Shown one piece after another: positions 1 to 10,850 of a stretch of DNA of 64,000 bases (its first letter is position 1; each line of letters begins with the position of its first letter). Made by a program: the position numbers and the translations under genes. Where the stretch lies: contig OZ176053.1 of NCBI GenBank assembly GCA_964247055.1, positions 12,896,001 to 12,960,000 of the forward strand, read 5' to 3'. Source of the stretch: Paragordius varius. Taxonomy: Eukaryota; Nematomorpha. Below the pieces are notes generated by a model. It had not been told where the DNA came from. It made no database searches and saw only the letters and a list, made by a program, of their open reading frames with translations.

Positions 1-1230
1 GAGGTCATAACGGTATTTAGTATATATGCCCCGCAAATAGGTTTACCGAAACAAGAAAAGGAGCAATTTTACGAGACTCTAGATGAAAAAATAGTCGCTC
101 TCCCTCAGCTCAGAGTCAAGTTTTTATGTGGGGATTTTAATGGTCATCTTGGTTCAAAAGGGGAATCTTTTGAAATATGGCACGGGGGACATTCTTATGG
201 AGAAAGAAACGAGGAAGGAATTAATTTGCTCAGATTCGCACAATCTCACAATTTGGCGATAGCGAACACGTTTTTCGAAAAAAGAGAGAGTCATCTAGTA
301 ACTTTTAAGAGCGGCATAAACAAATCTCAAATAGATTTTATACTTGTTCCAAGAGACTTATTAAAGCGTGTAATAGATTGTAAGGTGGTGCCAAACTTAG
401 AGGTTAGTTCGCAACATAATTTACTTATTTGTAAATCTTTCGTGAAAGAAAAGTATAAACAAAGTGGTTCTTATTCAAAGAGATTAAAAAGTATTAAGTG
501 GGAGAAATTATCCGAGAAAAGGCAGGCTTTTATAAAAGAAATACGGTTATCCGAGGATGGTGGGTTAAATGGTGATTGGGATAAAGTAAGTCAGTTAATC
601 AAAAAGGCAGGAACTCTAGTTTGTGGATTAAAAGGCGGAAAATCTCAAGTATACAGAGAGGCTTGGCTTTACGATGAAAGAATAATATTGATGTCACGAG
701 AAAAAGGTAAGGCTTTTGACAAATGGAGACATACAAGGAATGATGATGATAGAGATAAGTATAAAAGTTTAAATAAGGAATTGAAAAAATTAGTCGGCCA
801 GGTTAAGAAAGAAAAAATGAATTTATTTTATGATGAGTTAAATAGTAAGCAAGGTTTAAACAAAGTGTATAAAGTTGCGCAGCAAAGGAATAAACGCAGG
901 ATGGATTTGCCAGGTTATGCGACTGCAATAAAAGGAAAAGATGGAAGCTTGCTGTGCGAAAATGTAGAAATAATAAAAAGATGGAAAGAGTACTTTGTGA
1001 GTTTAGATGAAGGGGTAGGCGAGATATTTTTGCCAAATACAGTTGAAGCTACTGATAGACCAATAGAAGCAATTACACAAAAGGAAGTAGAATCTAATTT
1101 GTTAGAAATGCCAAACAACAAAGCTGTAGGATCGGACGACATAAATATAAATTGTTGGAAAGTGCTTGGAAATTCTGGACTAAATTTTTTGGAGCGTGTA
1201 TTTAATAAAGTTGTTTCAACGATGGGTTGA
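1..1230 (+). pseudogene. LINE fragment: endonuclease domain plus start of reverse transcriptase
   Basis: Frame 1 is open from the first base to a TGA at 1228-1230. The window starts inside the endonuclease, with EVITVFSIYAPQ at the left edge. GDFNGHLG, the metal/phosphate-binding D-F-N motif of EEP nucleases, lies at nt 130-153. The substrate-recognition and catalytic end IDFILVPRD...VSSQHNLL runs over about nt 334-426, with the conserved His at 415-417. A lysine-rich linker of about 200 residues follows. The N-terminal reverse transcriptase segment (KEVESNLLEMPNNKAVGSDD) starts near nt 1080. The frame is then lost just before the expected WxxSLTVPLFKGKGD segment, which continues in the next frame. 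There is no in-frame start in the window that would represent the natural N-terminus. Confidence 0.87.
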
Positions 1231-1900
1231 ATGGAAGGAAAGTTTAACTGTGCCTTTATTTAAAGGAAAAGGTGATATAAATGAATGTAGTAACTACAGA
1301 GGGATAAAACTTATGTCACACACTATGAAATTGTTTGAAAAAATAATTAAAAAGCGAATCAGGAAAATGATATCTATAGAAGGAAATCAATTTGTGCCAG
1401 GAAAGTCAACAGTAGATCCTATACATGCGGTCAGGAGGTTGATTGAAAAACACATTGAAAAAAAGAAAGAATTACACGGGGTTTTGATTGATATAGAGAA
1501 GGCGTTTGACAGGATTCCTAGAGAAACTATTTGGTGGAGTCTCCGTAAAAAGGTGCCAGAAAGTTATATTAAGTTGTTACAAATAATGTACGAATCACAC
1601 ACCTCCAGGATTAAAACTCCACAAGGTTTATCAGAGCCCTTTTCAATAAAGCATGGAGTCTACCAAGGCTCATCACTCAGCCCCTTATTGTTTATAATTT
1701 GTATGGACGAGGTAGCCAAGGTTGTTAATGTGAGTTCAGGATGGTACTTAATGTATGCAGATGACATAATCATCTTGTCTGATTCATTAATTGAGTTAAA
1801 GCGAACGGTAAACAGATGGGTTGTTATGCTGGATCAATATGGTCTGAAAGTAAACAAAGCAAAAAACCGAACTTATTACTTTTGGGGGTCCACAACATGA
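1196..1900 (+). pseudogene. LINE fragment: reverse transcriptase catalytic core
   Basis: Frame 2 continues the protein after a frameshift around 1215-1225. The homologous part starts at about WVEWKESLTVPLFKGKGD, and the first dozen codons of this open frame are out-of-register sequence. The usual order of RT motifs is visible: NYRGIKL, GKSTVDPIHAVRRL, motif A with LIDIEKAFDRIPRETIW, motif B as HGVYQGSSLSPLLF, the catalytic YADD (nt 1754-1765), and the following motif D region LDQYGLKVNKAK. Both catalytic aspartates of YADD and the motif A aspartate are intact, so decay is recent enough to have left the active site readable. The frame ends at a TGA (1898-1900) just after a run of G, and the C-terminal part continues in the third frame. 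Enzymatically this region would copy the element's RNA into DNA at a nicked target. Confidence 0.92.
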
Positions 1901-1901
1901 A

Positions 1902-2525
1902 ATGGTAGTTGATGATAGTTGGGTTCTGAAGGGTAAAGAAAGTTGCAAATATCTGGGAGCTATGTTAAGTGCAGATGGTTCGTTAACTGACGATATTAAT
2001 TTAAGAATAAAGAGCAGCTGGGTAAATTGGAAGAAAATTTCGAGCGTATTATGCGATCGAAATATTGATGTTAGAGTGAAAGGTAAGATATACAGTTCAG
2101 TTGTCCAGCCCTCAATGATGTATAATTCACAGACATGGGGTGTCAAAAAATCCGAAGAAAGACAATTTAACGTGACTGAAATAAAAATGCTCAGAATGAT
2201 GTGTGGGGTAACTAGAAAGGACAGAATCGAGAATAGATTTATTCGTGGGAGCACAGATATTAAACCAATAGTGGAAAGAATGTCAAAAAATAGGCTACGT
2301 TGGTTCGGGCACATTGAAAGGAGAGATTCTAATTATATTGCAAAAGTAATAGATGGTTATATAGTTGAGGGAAAACGAGGACGTGGGCGACCTAAAACAA
2401 AATGGATAGATACAGTAAAAAGAGAGCTAGCAGAATACGAGCTTAATGCAGAGGACGCCATAGATAGAGTTTTATGGCGAGACAGGTTGTATAACATGAC
2501 CGCTCTCACGAGTGAAAACATGTAA
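1902..2525 (+). pseudogene. LINE fragment: C-terminal region of the element protein
   Basis: Frame 3 carries the remainder of the protein from about GPQHEMVVDDSW (the true junction is near 1885, upstream of the ATG) to a TAA at 2523-2525. Recognisable pieces are KYLGAMLSADG, the connection segment found after the RT palm in RTE/Jockey-like elements, RWFGHIERR, and the basic GKRGRGRPKTKW stretch. It finishes with RVLWRDRLYNM. The RWxGH...R and GRPxxxW signatures are common in arthropod LINE proteins. The basic stretch could bind nucleic acid, but this is inference. Together with the two upstream fragments it accounts for the element from mid-endonuclease to stop codon. Confidence 0.88.
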
Positions 2526-2527
2526 TG

Positions 2528-2556
2528 TAATAATAATAATAATAATAATAAAAAAA
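2528..2556 (+). repeat. (TAA)n microsatellite and A-run at the 3' end of the LINE
   Basis: About eight TAA units follow the stop codon almost immediately and run into a short A stretch. Short 3' microsatellite tails instead of long poly(A) are typical of RTE and some I-type LINEs, so this marks the 3' terminus of the element. No target-site duplication can be tested because the 5' end is outside the window. Confidence 0.8.
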
Positions 2557-5500
2557 GCTCCTCAAACTTCCCATTTTTATTTCACAGTATTTTTAATATA
2601 TTTTTTATACTAACGCTAAAAATAAAGCTAATTTATCAAATTCACCTCTAAGACATGAATTTTTTATTATTTTTTATTACGGTATGGCACATATGTCATT
2701 TTCGCTAAATTTTTTCAGATTTTTCTATAAAATAATATAAAGTTAAAATAATTCTGATTTAATATTTCGGTTTATCAATCTTATATAAGTGCGAATTTTC
2801 GTAACGGTTTTAGGTTACATGCTTTTATAAGGCCTAGTGTCACCAGGACGCAATTCGAATCAAAGGACCGAAATGAATGTGATTGTATCCAAGCGTTTAA
2901 ATATTTTTGTTTTTAACTTTATCAACTTTAGTAAACAATTATGTTAGTGTATATTTATCTCATTTTATACTATCATATATTTGAATTTGTATTATTATGT
3001 ATAAAACGTTTAAATTCAAATTATTAAATTATTGTTCGTATTCTGTTACATAGTCATTTGTAATTTTGGAACTTTTAAATTAAATATTCTTATAACTATC
3101 AAATCCTTTTTGAGATTGTAAATGATTATATCATAGATATATATTAGGATTAGTTTTATTGGCAAGAAATTTATAATTTAGTAAATATATATTAAGAAAC
3201 GTTTTTGCGATCTCCAATTTGTTTTAATGATTTAGGTATCTTTTAACACATCATCATATCATATTTAGTAATCCTTAAGTGACTATAAAATGCACACATT
3301 TTTTATCAATTTAACATGATATTCAATATATCCTCCAACCAAACAAGACTAAAACCTTTCCTTTATAAATGAAGGCTACATCGCTTCTATAACAAAATAT
3401 TTGTGTCCTATCCATAGAATGCAATTTAAATGTTTTTGAAAATATTTTCAGAATAATAAACCTTTAAATAAACGCCTCTATAAAATTTTGAAATATTTAT
3501 CAATTCTCTTCAATACATTATTTCAAATTAAGCTAATGAATGTCACTTTCATATTTAAATGTTAATGTTTAATTCTTTGTTATTAAACGGATAAATGGCA
3601 AGCTCCTAAGGAAAATAAATAATTAATTAAAATATGGTATAAGCATTGTAATAAGTCAATGGTTTTAATATATGATAGTAATACAAAAGACTTATTTGCC
3701 AAAGAAGTTATTTATTTTAATTAAAAAAAACAAATTTAGTCCTGAGAGAAGCTTATATCAATTCATTTTATAAGTGAAAAAATCCATAGGTTTGATCAAT
3801 TGAATGTAATAAATATAAATATGTTATATAATAAAGTGTTGATTCTGTGGGAAAATTACACTGATTATTAAAAATCGTCTTGAAAATCAGAATATAGATT
3901 TTTTTATAATTGCTATATAATTACTCATATTATTGTGGCCTAATGGTAAAAATGTACATGAAAGAAACCGGCCAATATTATTATTTAAAAGTACACAGAA
4001 AGGAGCAAGTTCATTTAAATAACCATAGATTTTAGTCTACCTCGCTACATAATTTTTGCGCCATTTCAAGGATGATAATTATATTTGGATCATTTTAGTT
4101 TTTTATATTAGCTCAAAGCTATTTTTATTCTAGTAAAATTAATCTTGATGTTTATATTAATTAAACAATAGTTGTACTTTGCATTTTTTGTTTTTTTGTA
4201 AAATTGGTTATTTTTTTGTAATTAGTTTATAAAAAACATTTGATTTTACAATGAATGTAATTAAAATTTGGCATATGCAGTTACTGACATTTATATGCAG
4301 TACATTATTTTAATAATTTGATAAAAAATATTTTTTGATAAACTTAGATGCTAATGTCATTTAGTGGTGGTCACTTTAATGCAAAATTCGTATCTTTTTG
4401 TTTGAATTTATTTTTAATTGTTAATGACATAATAATTTTGCTTTATCGAAAAGGTAACACTATAATAATTTTATCTACGATTTGTATTAAATTAGTTTTT
4501 AATGTTAAAATATTTGATATGATAAAAGCAGGAATATATGCAATTTTCGGGTTTATTCAAAAATATATTTTTTCATATTTTAGTGATGAAAATAATAATT
4601 TTTATATTTTTGAGATAATAAATTTTGTCGATGTCAGCCCGGCCAAGCGAGTGTCAGGCATTCAAAGTCCTAATAAAATACAACTTTTTATTTTTCTCTG
4701 ATATAATACAACTTCTTATTCTTTAAAAAGAAAAACGAAACCCAAACTCAACAATATTGATAATTATTTTTCATATTTGGAGCGATTTTATACAATTTTT
4801 TTTGATTGTTCGAAACAATTGACAAATATCAAATTTAATTTTGGTAGAATCATGTTCAACATTGCGATCAATGTAGATTACTTACATATTTATTTGTAGA
4901 ATTGGTATTTATCAAAGCTATTTTTAGTATTATGCAAAAATATATGCAATAAATCTTTATGATATTAATATATAAGATTTGTGTAATTATTATAGATTAA
5001 ATTATTGCAAAACAACTTTAAAATACAACCTATACGTTATGTCGTTGCCCAAAAGGTAATATTAGTTTTAAAATTTATTGGTTCATAGTTAATTACAAAC
5101 AAAATTTTATAATACTTGATCAAAAATCTATGATTTAATTTTCAAATCGTTAGATACTAAATTTTTGCCCTCTTTCGATAACAAAAATGAAGTAATCATT
5201 ATTATTTATACAATTTTGCTAATTAAAACCGTAAAATATGTGAAAATTGGTAAGAATCTTTTCGAATTAATTTAAATTATGTTCATGACTTTTTTCTTTT
5301 ATTATATATAAAAAAATATTATAAACGATTAAAAATACAGTCAGGGCTTATACGCAATCAAATACAAGAACAACTAGGCACAAAATTGACATGGATTGTA
5401 AAATAAGATCATCGCATAAATTAATATACAAATTTCAGTCAAAACAACATTTTTAATGCAACATTTTTCATCCAAACCAGAATTTTTCTTGAGTAGCTGC

Positions 5501-5642
5501 ACAACCGTGTATACAACAAAACATTTTTATGTTTTGATTTCAGTATTTAGTAATTCTAACAGACTAAAAATAAAACCACATAGTTTACTTTTACTATAAT
5601 GCGAATATCCATGTAAGAAAAATATATATTTTATTAACAAAT
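2557..5642. other. AT-rich non-coding DNA, no gene seen
   Basis: Both strands are dense in stops and rich in A/T runs. The only open stretch of note (4348-4701, 117 codons) is low-complexity Phe/Ile/Leu/Asn-rich sequence with no recognisable domain, and I treat it as chance. The one supported feature is the dispersed-repeat copy at 2759-2895. A slightly GC-richer spot at about 4634-4670 and a tRNA A-box-like string near 3945-3960 were looked at and not called. Confidence 0.7.
2759..2895 (+). repeat. Dispersed repeat, copy 1 (possible SINE- or MITE-like family)
   Basis: This stretch matches the reverse complement of 10283-10421 over its whole length with interruptions. Shared landmarks in order are TTTATCAATCTTATATAAGTGC, here split as TTTATCAATC and TTATATAAGTGC, then a GGCCT spot, then TTCGAATCAAAGGAC, then AAATGAATGTG. 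The string around TTCGAATC loosely resembles the B box of a tRNA-type promoter, but no convincing A box precedes it. No coding sequence. The copies are old, with many differences between them. Confidence 0.65.
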
Positions 5643-6385
5643 TTTAAGTTATTAAGTCTGAAATGTTAGCAAACAGCTATAGTTAAAATCTAAATACTTA
5701 TAATACAGTAGAATTACTGTAAGCTCTGGGGTAAATACCTGCCCCAAAATAGGGAAAAATAAAAACGTAAGGAAGTGTAAATTTACATCTAATAATACCT
5801 GAAGTTTTTGAGACTTAATTATGAGGATCTCATAAGAAATATTATATTAGCTGTTTGCTATCTAAAATTCGGACTCTATAAAGGGTATAATAATTAAATT
5901 TTGCCCAAGAAAACTTATAATACAGTAGTATTACTTTAACCTCTGGCGTCATAGTCTACCCCAAACAAAATCTCGGACAAAACAGACCCACCTACACTTT
6001 CCGATATTTCATTAAGTGGATCTAAAAATAAATATTAAATTTAGATCATAGTATAGTTGTTTGATATCTGAATTTCTGACTCTATAACTTAAGAAGCTGT
6101 AAAAAATTCAATTTATTTTTAGAGGGTTAAATAATTTAATATTATTGTAAGCTCTGGGGTCAAAACGCGGACAAAAAATACAAACGTCAATGTATTAAAC
6201 ATTATAACTTAAAAATAATATTTCTTATAAGATCCACAACATGAATTATCAGAAACTCAAATGGTATTAAATACTTCTTTTTAATTCATTTCATTTCGTT
6301 TGTCTAGACTTTGACTCCAGAGCTTGAAGTAATACTACTGTATTAAAAGTTTTTTTGGGTAAAATTTTATTACAAAAGCATAAAA
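5643..6385. repeat. Nested direct and inverted repeat cluster (decayed foldback-type element)
   Basis: A unit of about 215 bp recurs. TTATAATACAGTAG occurs at 5698 and again at 5915, and AGCTCTGGGGT occurs at 5722 and 6150. The last part turns around: 6305-6375 read backwards matches 5880-5960, including the CAGTAGTATTACTT core, the CTCTGG block and the AAATTTT-CCCAA stretch. TAGCAAACAGCTA at about 5667 is the exact reverse complement of TAGCTGTTTGCTA at about 5848. The pattern of tandem units inside inverted arms is typical of foldback elements or nested MITEs. No transposase frame is present. The outer limits are approximate and no target-site duplication was identified. Confidence 0.6.
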
Positions 6386-6394
6386 TTATTTTTA

Positions 6395-6925
6395 AAAATT
6401 TTAATTTTTGATGTGGACTCCGAAAGTCCCTTCGCTCCTCAAATAAGGGCTGGTCATTTTAAAATAAATGCAAAAATGCGGGGATTGCGCGCTAAAAGTT
6501 TTTTTTGCTAAATTTGGATATCAACTCAGTTGAATTTAAAAAATGTAAACTTTCAAATATATTTTGTTGAAGCCTACTTTATACTAGTTGATGCTTACTG
6601 GAAACGGTATATAAACGCTTTAAGAAAAAACTTTTTCCACATAATTTGATGATGATGAACATTATTACTTCAATAAAGATTAAAATATTCCGTTCTGAAA
6701 CCGTTTTGCCTCAAAATAGTATGAAATACGCTTCAACCAAATTTTGCTAAAAATTTTATGAAAAAACATATTTATAGATATTTATAGTTGACAAAATTTA
6801 GTTTATATTTTATCTTTTTATTGCGCAATATCGGCATTTTCGCGTTTATTTTCAGAAAACTAGCCTATTTTAGAGAACAAAATTTTGCGACTCTTGGAGC
6901 CCACATCTAATAATTAAATTTTTTT
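6395..6925. mobile_element. MITE/foldback-like element with long imperfect terminal inverted repeats
   Basis: The left arm starts GATGTGGACTCC at 6410, and the right arm ends GGAGCCCACATC at 6907. Read as reverse complement, the right arm follows the left for well over 100 bp with gaps: the GATGTGG-CTCC start, a CTAGTTTTCTGAAAATAA versus CTGGTCATTTTAAAATAA block, an ATGC-GATTGCGC block, then CTAAAAG. An A/T-rich spacer of about 280 bp without a reading frame lies between the arms. This is the architecture of a non-autonomous DNA transposon. The superfamily cannot be named from the ends, and the T-rich flanks hide any target-site duplication. Confidence 0.65.
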
Positions 6926-7728
6926 ATTTTATTTTTTATAGATAGTTTATTCGACGATATTTGGACTGCATTTGGCTTTGACCAAAAAAATTTATTACAA
7001 AAATGCTCTCAGAATTCGCCATTTATTATATAGATCTCTTACCACAAAATTTTAATAACTTTATAATATCACTTGTAGGCCCAAAACCAAAAGTACCTGA
7101 TAACCCTGTTAGGTTTTACTATATATTTCATTTATGGGGATAGTGTATATGCTTACATGGGCCACATTTTGCGTAGCTAACCAAGAATAATCCTTTAACA
7201 TTCCCTATTTTTGTTAGATACAACCGAACTTCAACGAAATGAGATGCCCAAAAAGGTAAAATTTATCATTTAAAAATTAACAATACCATAAGGCGTGTAA
7301 AAATTATTGTTAATAAAAAAAAAATGTTTTTTCTCAATGCAAAATAATTTAAACTGGGGGTGTCCAACACTGCCTAATAAGTCTATCCAATTAGGAATTT
7401 AAAATTTTTATATTGCGCTTGCTATTTACGGTTTTAGGTATAAATATAAATAATGTCCATATATATTTCAAATAAGGCCCGCGAAGCCATTTGTTTTAAA
7501 TTAAAGGTTACATAGAGTAGCGTATAAGAAGTTTATATCTCTAATTATCCAAACACAATTTTAACACAGAGGACAAAATTATGCTATAAATAGTTGTTAA
7601 TAAACATCAAAAAATTTCGAAACTTTTGAGCTAATTATGATTATTTATTTCAGTCTAATCAAATTACAAATTTCAAATAGTGTTAAGTAAAGGCCTGCAC
7701 TATATTTTTAAGAGAGCAAAATAGATAG
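6926..7728. other. Non-coding spacer, no gene seen
   Basis: AT-rich sequence between the foldback element and the first copy of the 650 bp repeat. It contains one hAT-like relic (7354-7490) and nothing else I can support. TGCCCAAAA-GGTAA near 7246 resembles a string near 5046, which may be another trace of dispersed repeat but is too short to call. Confidence 0.6.
7354..7490. mobile_element. Possible hAT-like non-autonomous element relic
   Basis: CTGGGGGTGTCCAAC at 7354 followed about 110 bp later by AAGGCCCGCGAAGCC resembles the CAGGGGTGTCCAA...GGCCCGC ends seen in many animal hAT MITEs (recalled pattern). Only one side is recognisable, and neither a matching opposite end nor an 8 bp target duplication was found. 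Low confidence. Confidence 0.3.
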
Positions 7729-8385
7729 CCAAGTGTTACGTCGTGCCTAATTTGCAATGTGCAATAATTAACAAATTATAAATACCTTAATTTACAAATA
7801 AGTATTATATTAATTTTTATTAAATATAAATAATTTTCTATCATATCAATTTTTCTATTATTAGTGTGATGACAGAATAAACATAATCTAAATTCGTCAT
7901 CAAATTAAAAAATATAATAGGCTAAATAAATTCATAAATATATATTGAAATCTATTTTCCATTTGTGTTTTTTTACTATATCAGGTGTAATTATCAAATA
8001 AGATAGACAGATAATGAAAAGACTAATGTTATTTTTAAGTGAATTAATTTCAATATTAATGTTTGACATTTAAAAATTTTGTTATATAATAGTAAATAAT
8101 ATTAATATTTGTATAAGAATAATAACTCGATGGCCGGCTCTTTGTATTTCTTCCTGGGAATAATACGCAAATCATCTAAAAAATAAAAAAATTAAATATA
8201 TTCAATGATGAATAGATTCTTTGGGACTAATTATTTATAACAGCAAAATATGGAGATCGTTACATTAGCCTACAATTGAATAAGGGTCTATAGTAATCAA
8301 GGAGAGGCCTTATAAAACAGAAATTTAGAAGATCTGATAAAGACAAGGACGAAAAGATTATGTTACAATTTTTTTTATTTTTTAG
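7729..8385 (+). repeat. 650 bp direct repeat, copy 1
   Basis: From CCAAGTGTTACGTCG to a T-rich end after GATTATGTTACA, this block is nearly the same as 11039-11690 in the same orientation, apart from scattered substitutions and small indels. Shared landmarks include CAATGTGCAATAATTAAC, TATCAGGTGTAATTATC, GATGGCCGGCTCTTTGTA, GGGAATAATACGC and CAAGGAGAGGCCTTATAAAA. There is no reading frame. The 2.65 kb between the copies is non-coding. It could be two insertions of one non-autonomous element, or a duplication of local DNA. The similarity extends a few bases past every TG or CA that might be taken as an end. Confidence 0.85.
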
Positions 8386-9259
8386 GTAATTTGAGTATTA
8401 TTTCCTCGAAAAACAAGGAGCCCGCCATTAACGAGTTATTACTTATACAAATATTAATTTTATTTAAATATAACATAATATATAAATGCCAAACATTAAT
8501 GGTGGAGTTAAAACATGAATATATGATTAAAAACAGATATTAATGGTATATAATATATCATCACTGCCCCAGTTCATGAATATAAGAGTTTTAAAAAGAA
8601 AACAGTCAAATACTATTCATCTCTTAATTAACAAGATAAAGAAAAAGCTTATAATGGTTTGAATTAGATATAATAACTAACAAGAAACGAGCTAAAAATA
8701 TTGAAAGATTATTAGATCATATAACAGTGTGCCCGTAGTAGCTAAGATCAAAATTGTATATAAGTTGGCGGAAAATTGATCTCGACGTAGCTAAAGATAT
8801 GACCAAGAATATCAAAAAATTTCTTTTGTTAAAAGATCAATAATAGATGATTATTTAATCGTAATAAAGTTATTGTATGGAATGAAATGAAGTGAAATTC
8901 GATAAATAGCTGAGTGAAATATGCAACAATGTAAGTTGTAAACTAGGGATATAAGTTTATGTCGAGAATAGGGATAATGTTTGCTTTTAACATTTTTATA
9001 GCCTCCTTTTGTTCCTGTTATTATAGGCTTTAATTTTTGGGTCTAATTGTGTTCTCAAAATACGATAACTTCATTTAGTGACATTGACCTGTTTGAAATT
9101 ACAGGGTTTTTATGTTATTGCAGCGTCCACCAATATCATATTTTCAAAGCAATTAACATTTCGCTTTTTATGAACCAACACACCTGTATATATTAACAAT
9201 ACATGGAGGATAAAAATTAAATCTTATTTTTGTTGATGGCTCAATATAATATTTTACAT

Positions 9260-9330
9260 CAGGAGTCGGCAAACAAGGGTTCACATACTAAAATTGGCCG
9301 GCCGTGTGTTTTTATATGGCTTACCAAAGT
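9260..9330 (+). mobile_element. Possible hAT-type terminal sequence
   Basis: CAGGAGTCGGCAAAC at 9260 fits the CAGxGGTCGGCAAAC pattern at the ends of many hAT transposons and their MITEs (recalled pattern). It is followed by a GC-richer AATTGGCCGGCCGTGTG stretch, also usual in such elements. No facing copy of the end (GTTTGCCGACTCCTG) was found within the following few kb, so this is at most a truncated relic. Confidence 0.4.
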
Positions 9331-10282
9331 ATAGTATTTCAAAAAATGAAGTTTAACAGCATTTTGCAAAATCTAATTCATTTCACCAGATATTTTATAT
9401 ATTCATATGTTTGCACATAAACTTGCTTAAATTTACAACCATGTTTCACTATTATAGATGTCAATTTTTGATTTATTGGTATAATAAAATCAAAATATAG
9501 AGCGAGGTTCACGGATGAAAATTCGCAAAATTCGTTGAGAGTATCATCGAAAAGACATTGTGTAAAAATCCTGGGAAAAAATTGAATTATATAGGTTTTG
9601 TTACATTTTCATTTTAATATAAGAACATGCATTCAGTAATTTCCTAGACTTTTCGCACATTAAAATTCATTTAATAATGAATCCACCTTCTGTATTAATA
9701 AATTTTGAATTTATTAAAAAACGTCTAACTACCTTATAATCACTACAATAATAAATCTCATATGAAACAAATTGTGGGCAAAGTTTTATTTAGAAATAAT
9801 CTTTTTTATACAATTTTACATATAATAATATTTCTTAGCGCAGTCTCGGTTATTGTGGGAGACCAATCTAAACATTTAATTTTTATCAAAAAATTCTTGT
9901 TATAGTTTATGACATAAATGATATATTTTGGAAAATTTATTTTCCCTTAAATAAATTATTCAGATATTATATTTTCGTATGAGGTTAATACCATAAAAGT
10001 GGTCACTTTATTGCCTAATACAAAAGGACATACATGATGATATATATATTTTATTAAAAATCAATCTTTTATTTGTGCAATGTGGTATCAATAATATTAA
10101 ATACGTTTTTTTTATTTTAGAAAAAGGCCCCATGGGTCCAACAATACGATGTGAGGGAATAACACGTATTTTTTATATTTTATTTGCTTCCAATTATATT
10201 GTTAATGAATGTTTATTATATGGATGGTAAATTGAAATTTAAAATACGAGAATCTTCATATGGCAATAATTTACTAATCTTT

Positions 10283-10421
10283 CAATCTTTTTAACACGAT
10301 GCAACACATTCATTTTTGTCCTTCGATTCAAATTGGGGTCTTAAATACCCCAGGCCTATTTAAAATATGGAAGGAATCGAAAACATCTGCACTTATATAA
10401 GATTAATAAACTAAAATATAT
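10283..10421 (-). repeat. Dispersed repeat, copy 2 (inverted relative to 2759-2895)
   Basis: The reverse complement aligns with 2759-2895: TTTATTAATC-TTATATAAGTGC, TTTTCG, a GGCCT spot, TTTGAATCGAAGGAC and AAATGAATGTG. This copy carries an extra GGGGTATTTAAGACCCC hairpin-like segment before the B-box-like string. Two copies in opposite orientation 7.5 kb apart show that this is a dispersed family and not a local tandem duplication. Confidence 0.65.
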
Positions 10422-10650
10422 AAAAAATTTTATTCAAAAATACGTGATATTACTTATTTTGAGCTAAAAACGAGAATTAAAAATTTCGTCAAGACATGCT
10501 CGCAATGATAAAATTGAAAAATAAGACAAAATAAACTGCTTTTTCCATTTCAATCAATGCTAGAAGTAAATTAAGTAAAAATTCGCTTCAATTTTACCCT
10601 TAAAATTAAATAAAGACAATATTTTGCAAAAATTATTTAAAATAAAAATG

Positions 10651-10670
10651 GCGTCAAAGTAGTTTGACGC
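10651..10670. other. Perfect 8 bp hairpin with 4-base loop
   Basis: GCGTCAAAGTAGTTTGACGC: arms GCGTCAAA and TTTGACGC are exact reverse complements around GTAG. It is GC-rich against a strongly AT-rich background and is followed by a run of T after six bases. It could be the terminal hairpin of a decayed transposon or chance. Nothing nearby indicates transcription. Confidence 0.5.
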
Positions 10671-10726
10671 GGAACTTTTTTTTCAAATAAAAATTTTAGT
10701 TAGATATATTGCCATATATATTTAAT

Positions 10727-10850
10727 TTATATAAGGATAGACATAAATTTAATTTGGGACCGTTTCCTTCAATAATTTTTTACACCTACATCAAATTTAG
10801 TCTGGGTATTTAGATTTCCCAATTTGAATCAAAGTGTAGCCCGCTTCTTG
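10727..10850 (+). repeat. Dispersed repeat, probable copy 3
   Basis: CTGGGTATTTAGATTTCCCA followed by ATTTGAATCAAAGTG matches the equivalent part of copy 2 (TGGGGTATTTAAGACCCC then AATTTGAATCGAAGG, read on the minus strand). TTATATAAG also lies at a suitable distance upstream. The match is weaker than between copies 1 and 2 and the limits are uncertain. Confidence 0.4.

Larger units (their letters stand above)
1..2556 (+). mobile_element. RTE-like non-LTR retrotransposon (LINE), 5' part outside the window, frameshifted
   Basis: Three consecutive + strand reading frames together give the order expected for an RTE-type LINE: an EEP-type (APE-like) endonuclease, a reverse transcriptase, and a C-terminal tail ending in a short microsatellite. 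The endonuclease shows GDFNGHLG (nt 130-153) and an IDFILV...DCKVVP...SSQH stretch. This resembles the endonuclease of BovB/RTE elements often annotated as craniofacial development protein 2-like, where TQH in place of SDH is common (recalled family knowledge). The reverse transcriptase has AFDRIP, a GVYQGSSLSP loop and YADD. The reading frame is open at base 1, so the start lies upstream of the window. Two frame changes, near 1215-1225 and near 1880-1890, mean this copy cannot make the full protein. The clade assignment is by motif memory, not by tree. Confidence 0.9.

Noticed and set aside
803-2314. Open frames on the minus strand at 803-1036, 915-1142 and 1796-2314
   Set aside because: They lie antisense to the LINE protein and only mirror its codon structure. 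No domain is recognisable.
3940-4015. tRNA gene or tRNA-derived SINE near TGGCCTAATGGT
   Set aside because: The A-box-like string stands alone. There is no good B box and no cloverleaf can be drawn.
4630-4672. GC-richer tRNA-like fragment (GGCCAAGCGAG...ATTCAAAGTCC)
   Set aside because: It is too short for a tRNA and its arms do not pair. It may be a fragment of an old repeat.
4348-4701. 117-codon open frame on the + strand
   Set aside because: Composition is Phe/Ile/Asn/Lys-rich as expected from AT-rich DNA. It has no domain, no clear start context, and no neighbouring exon or repeat support.
10651-10690. Rho-independent terminator (hairpin followed by T-run)
   Set aside because: The organism is eukaryotic, judging by the LINE and satellite, and there is no transcription unit upstream.
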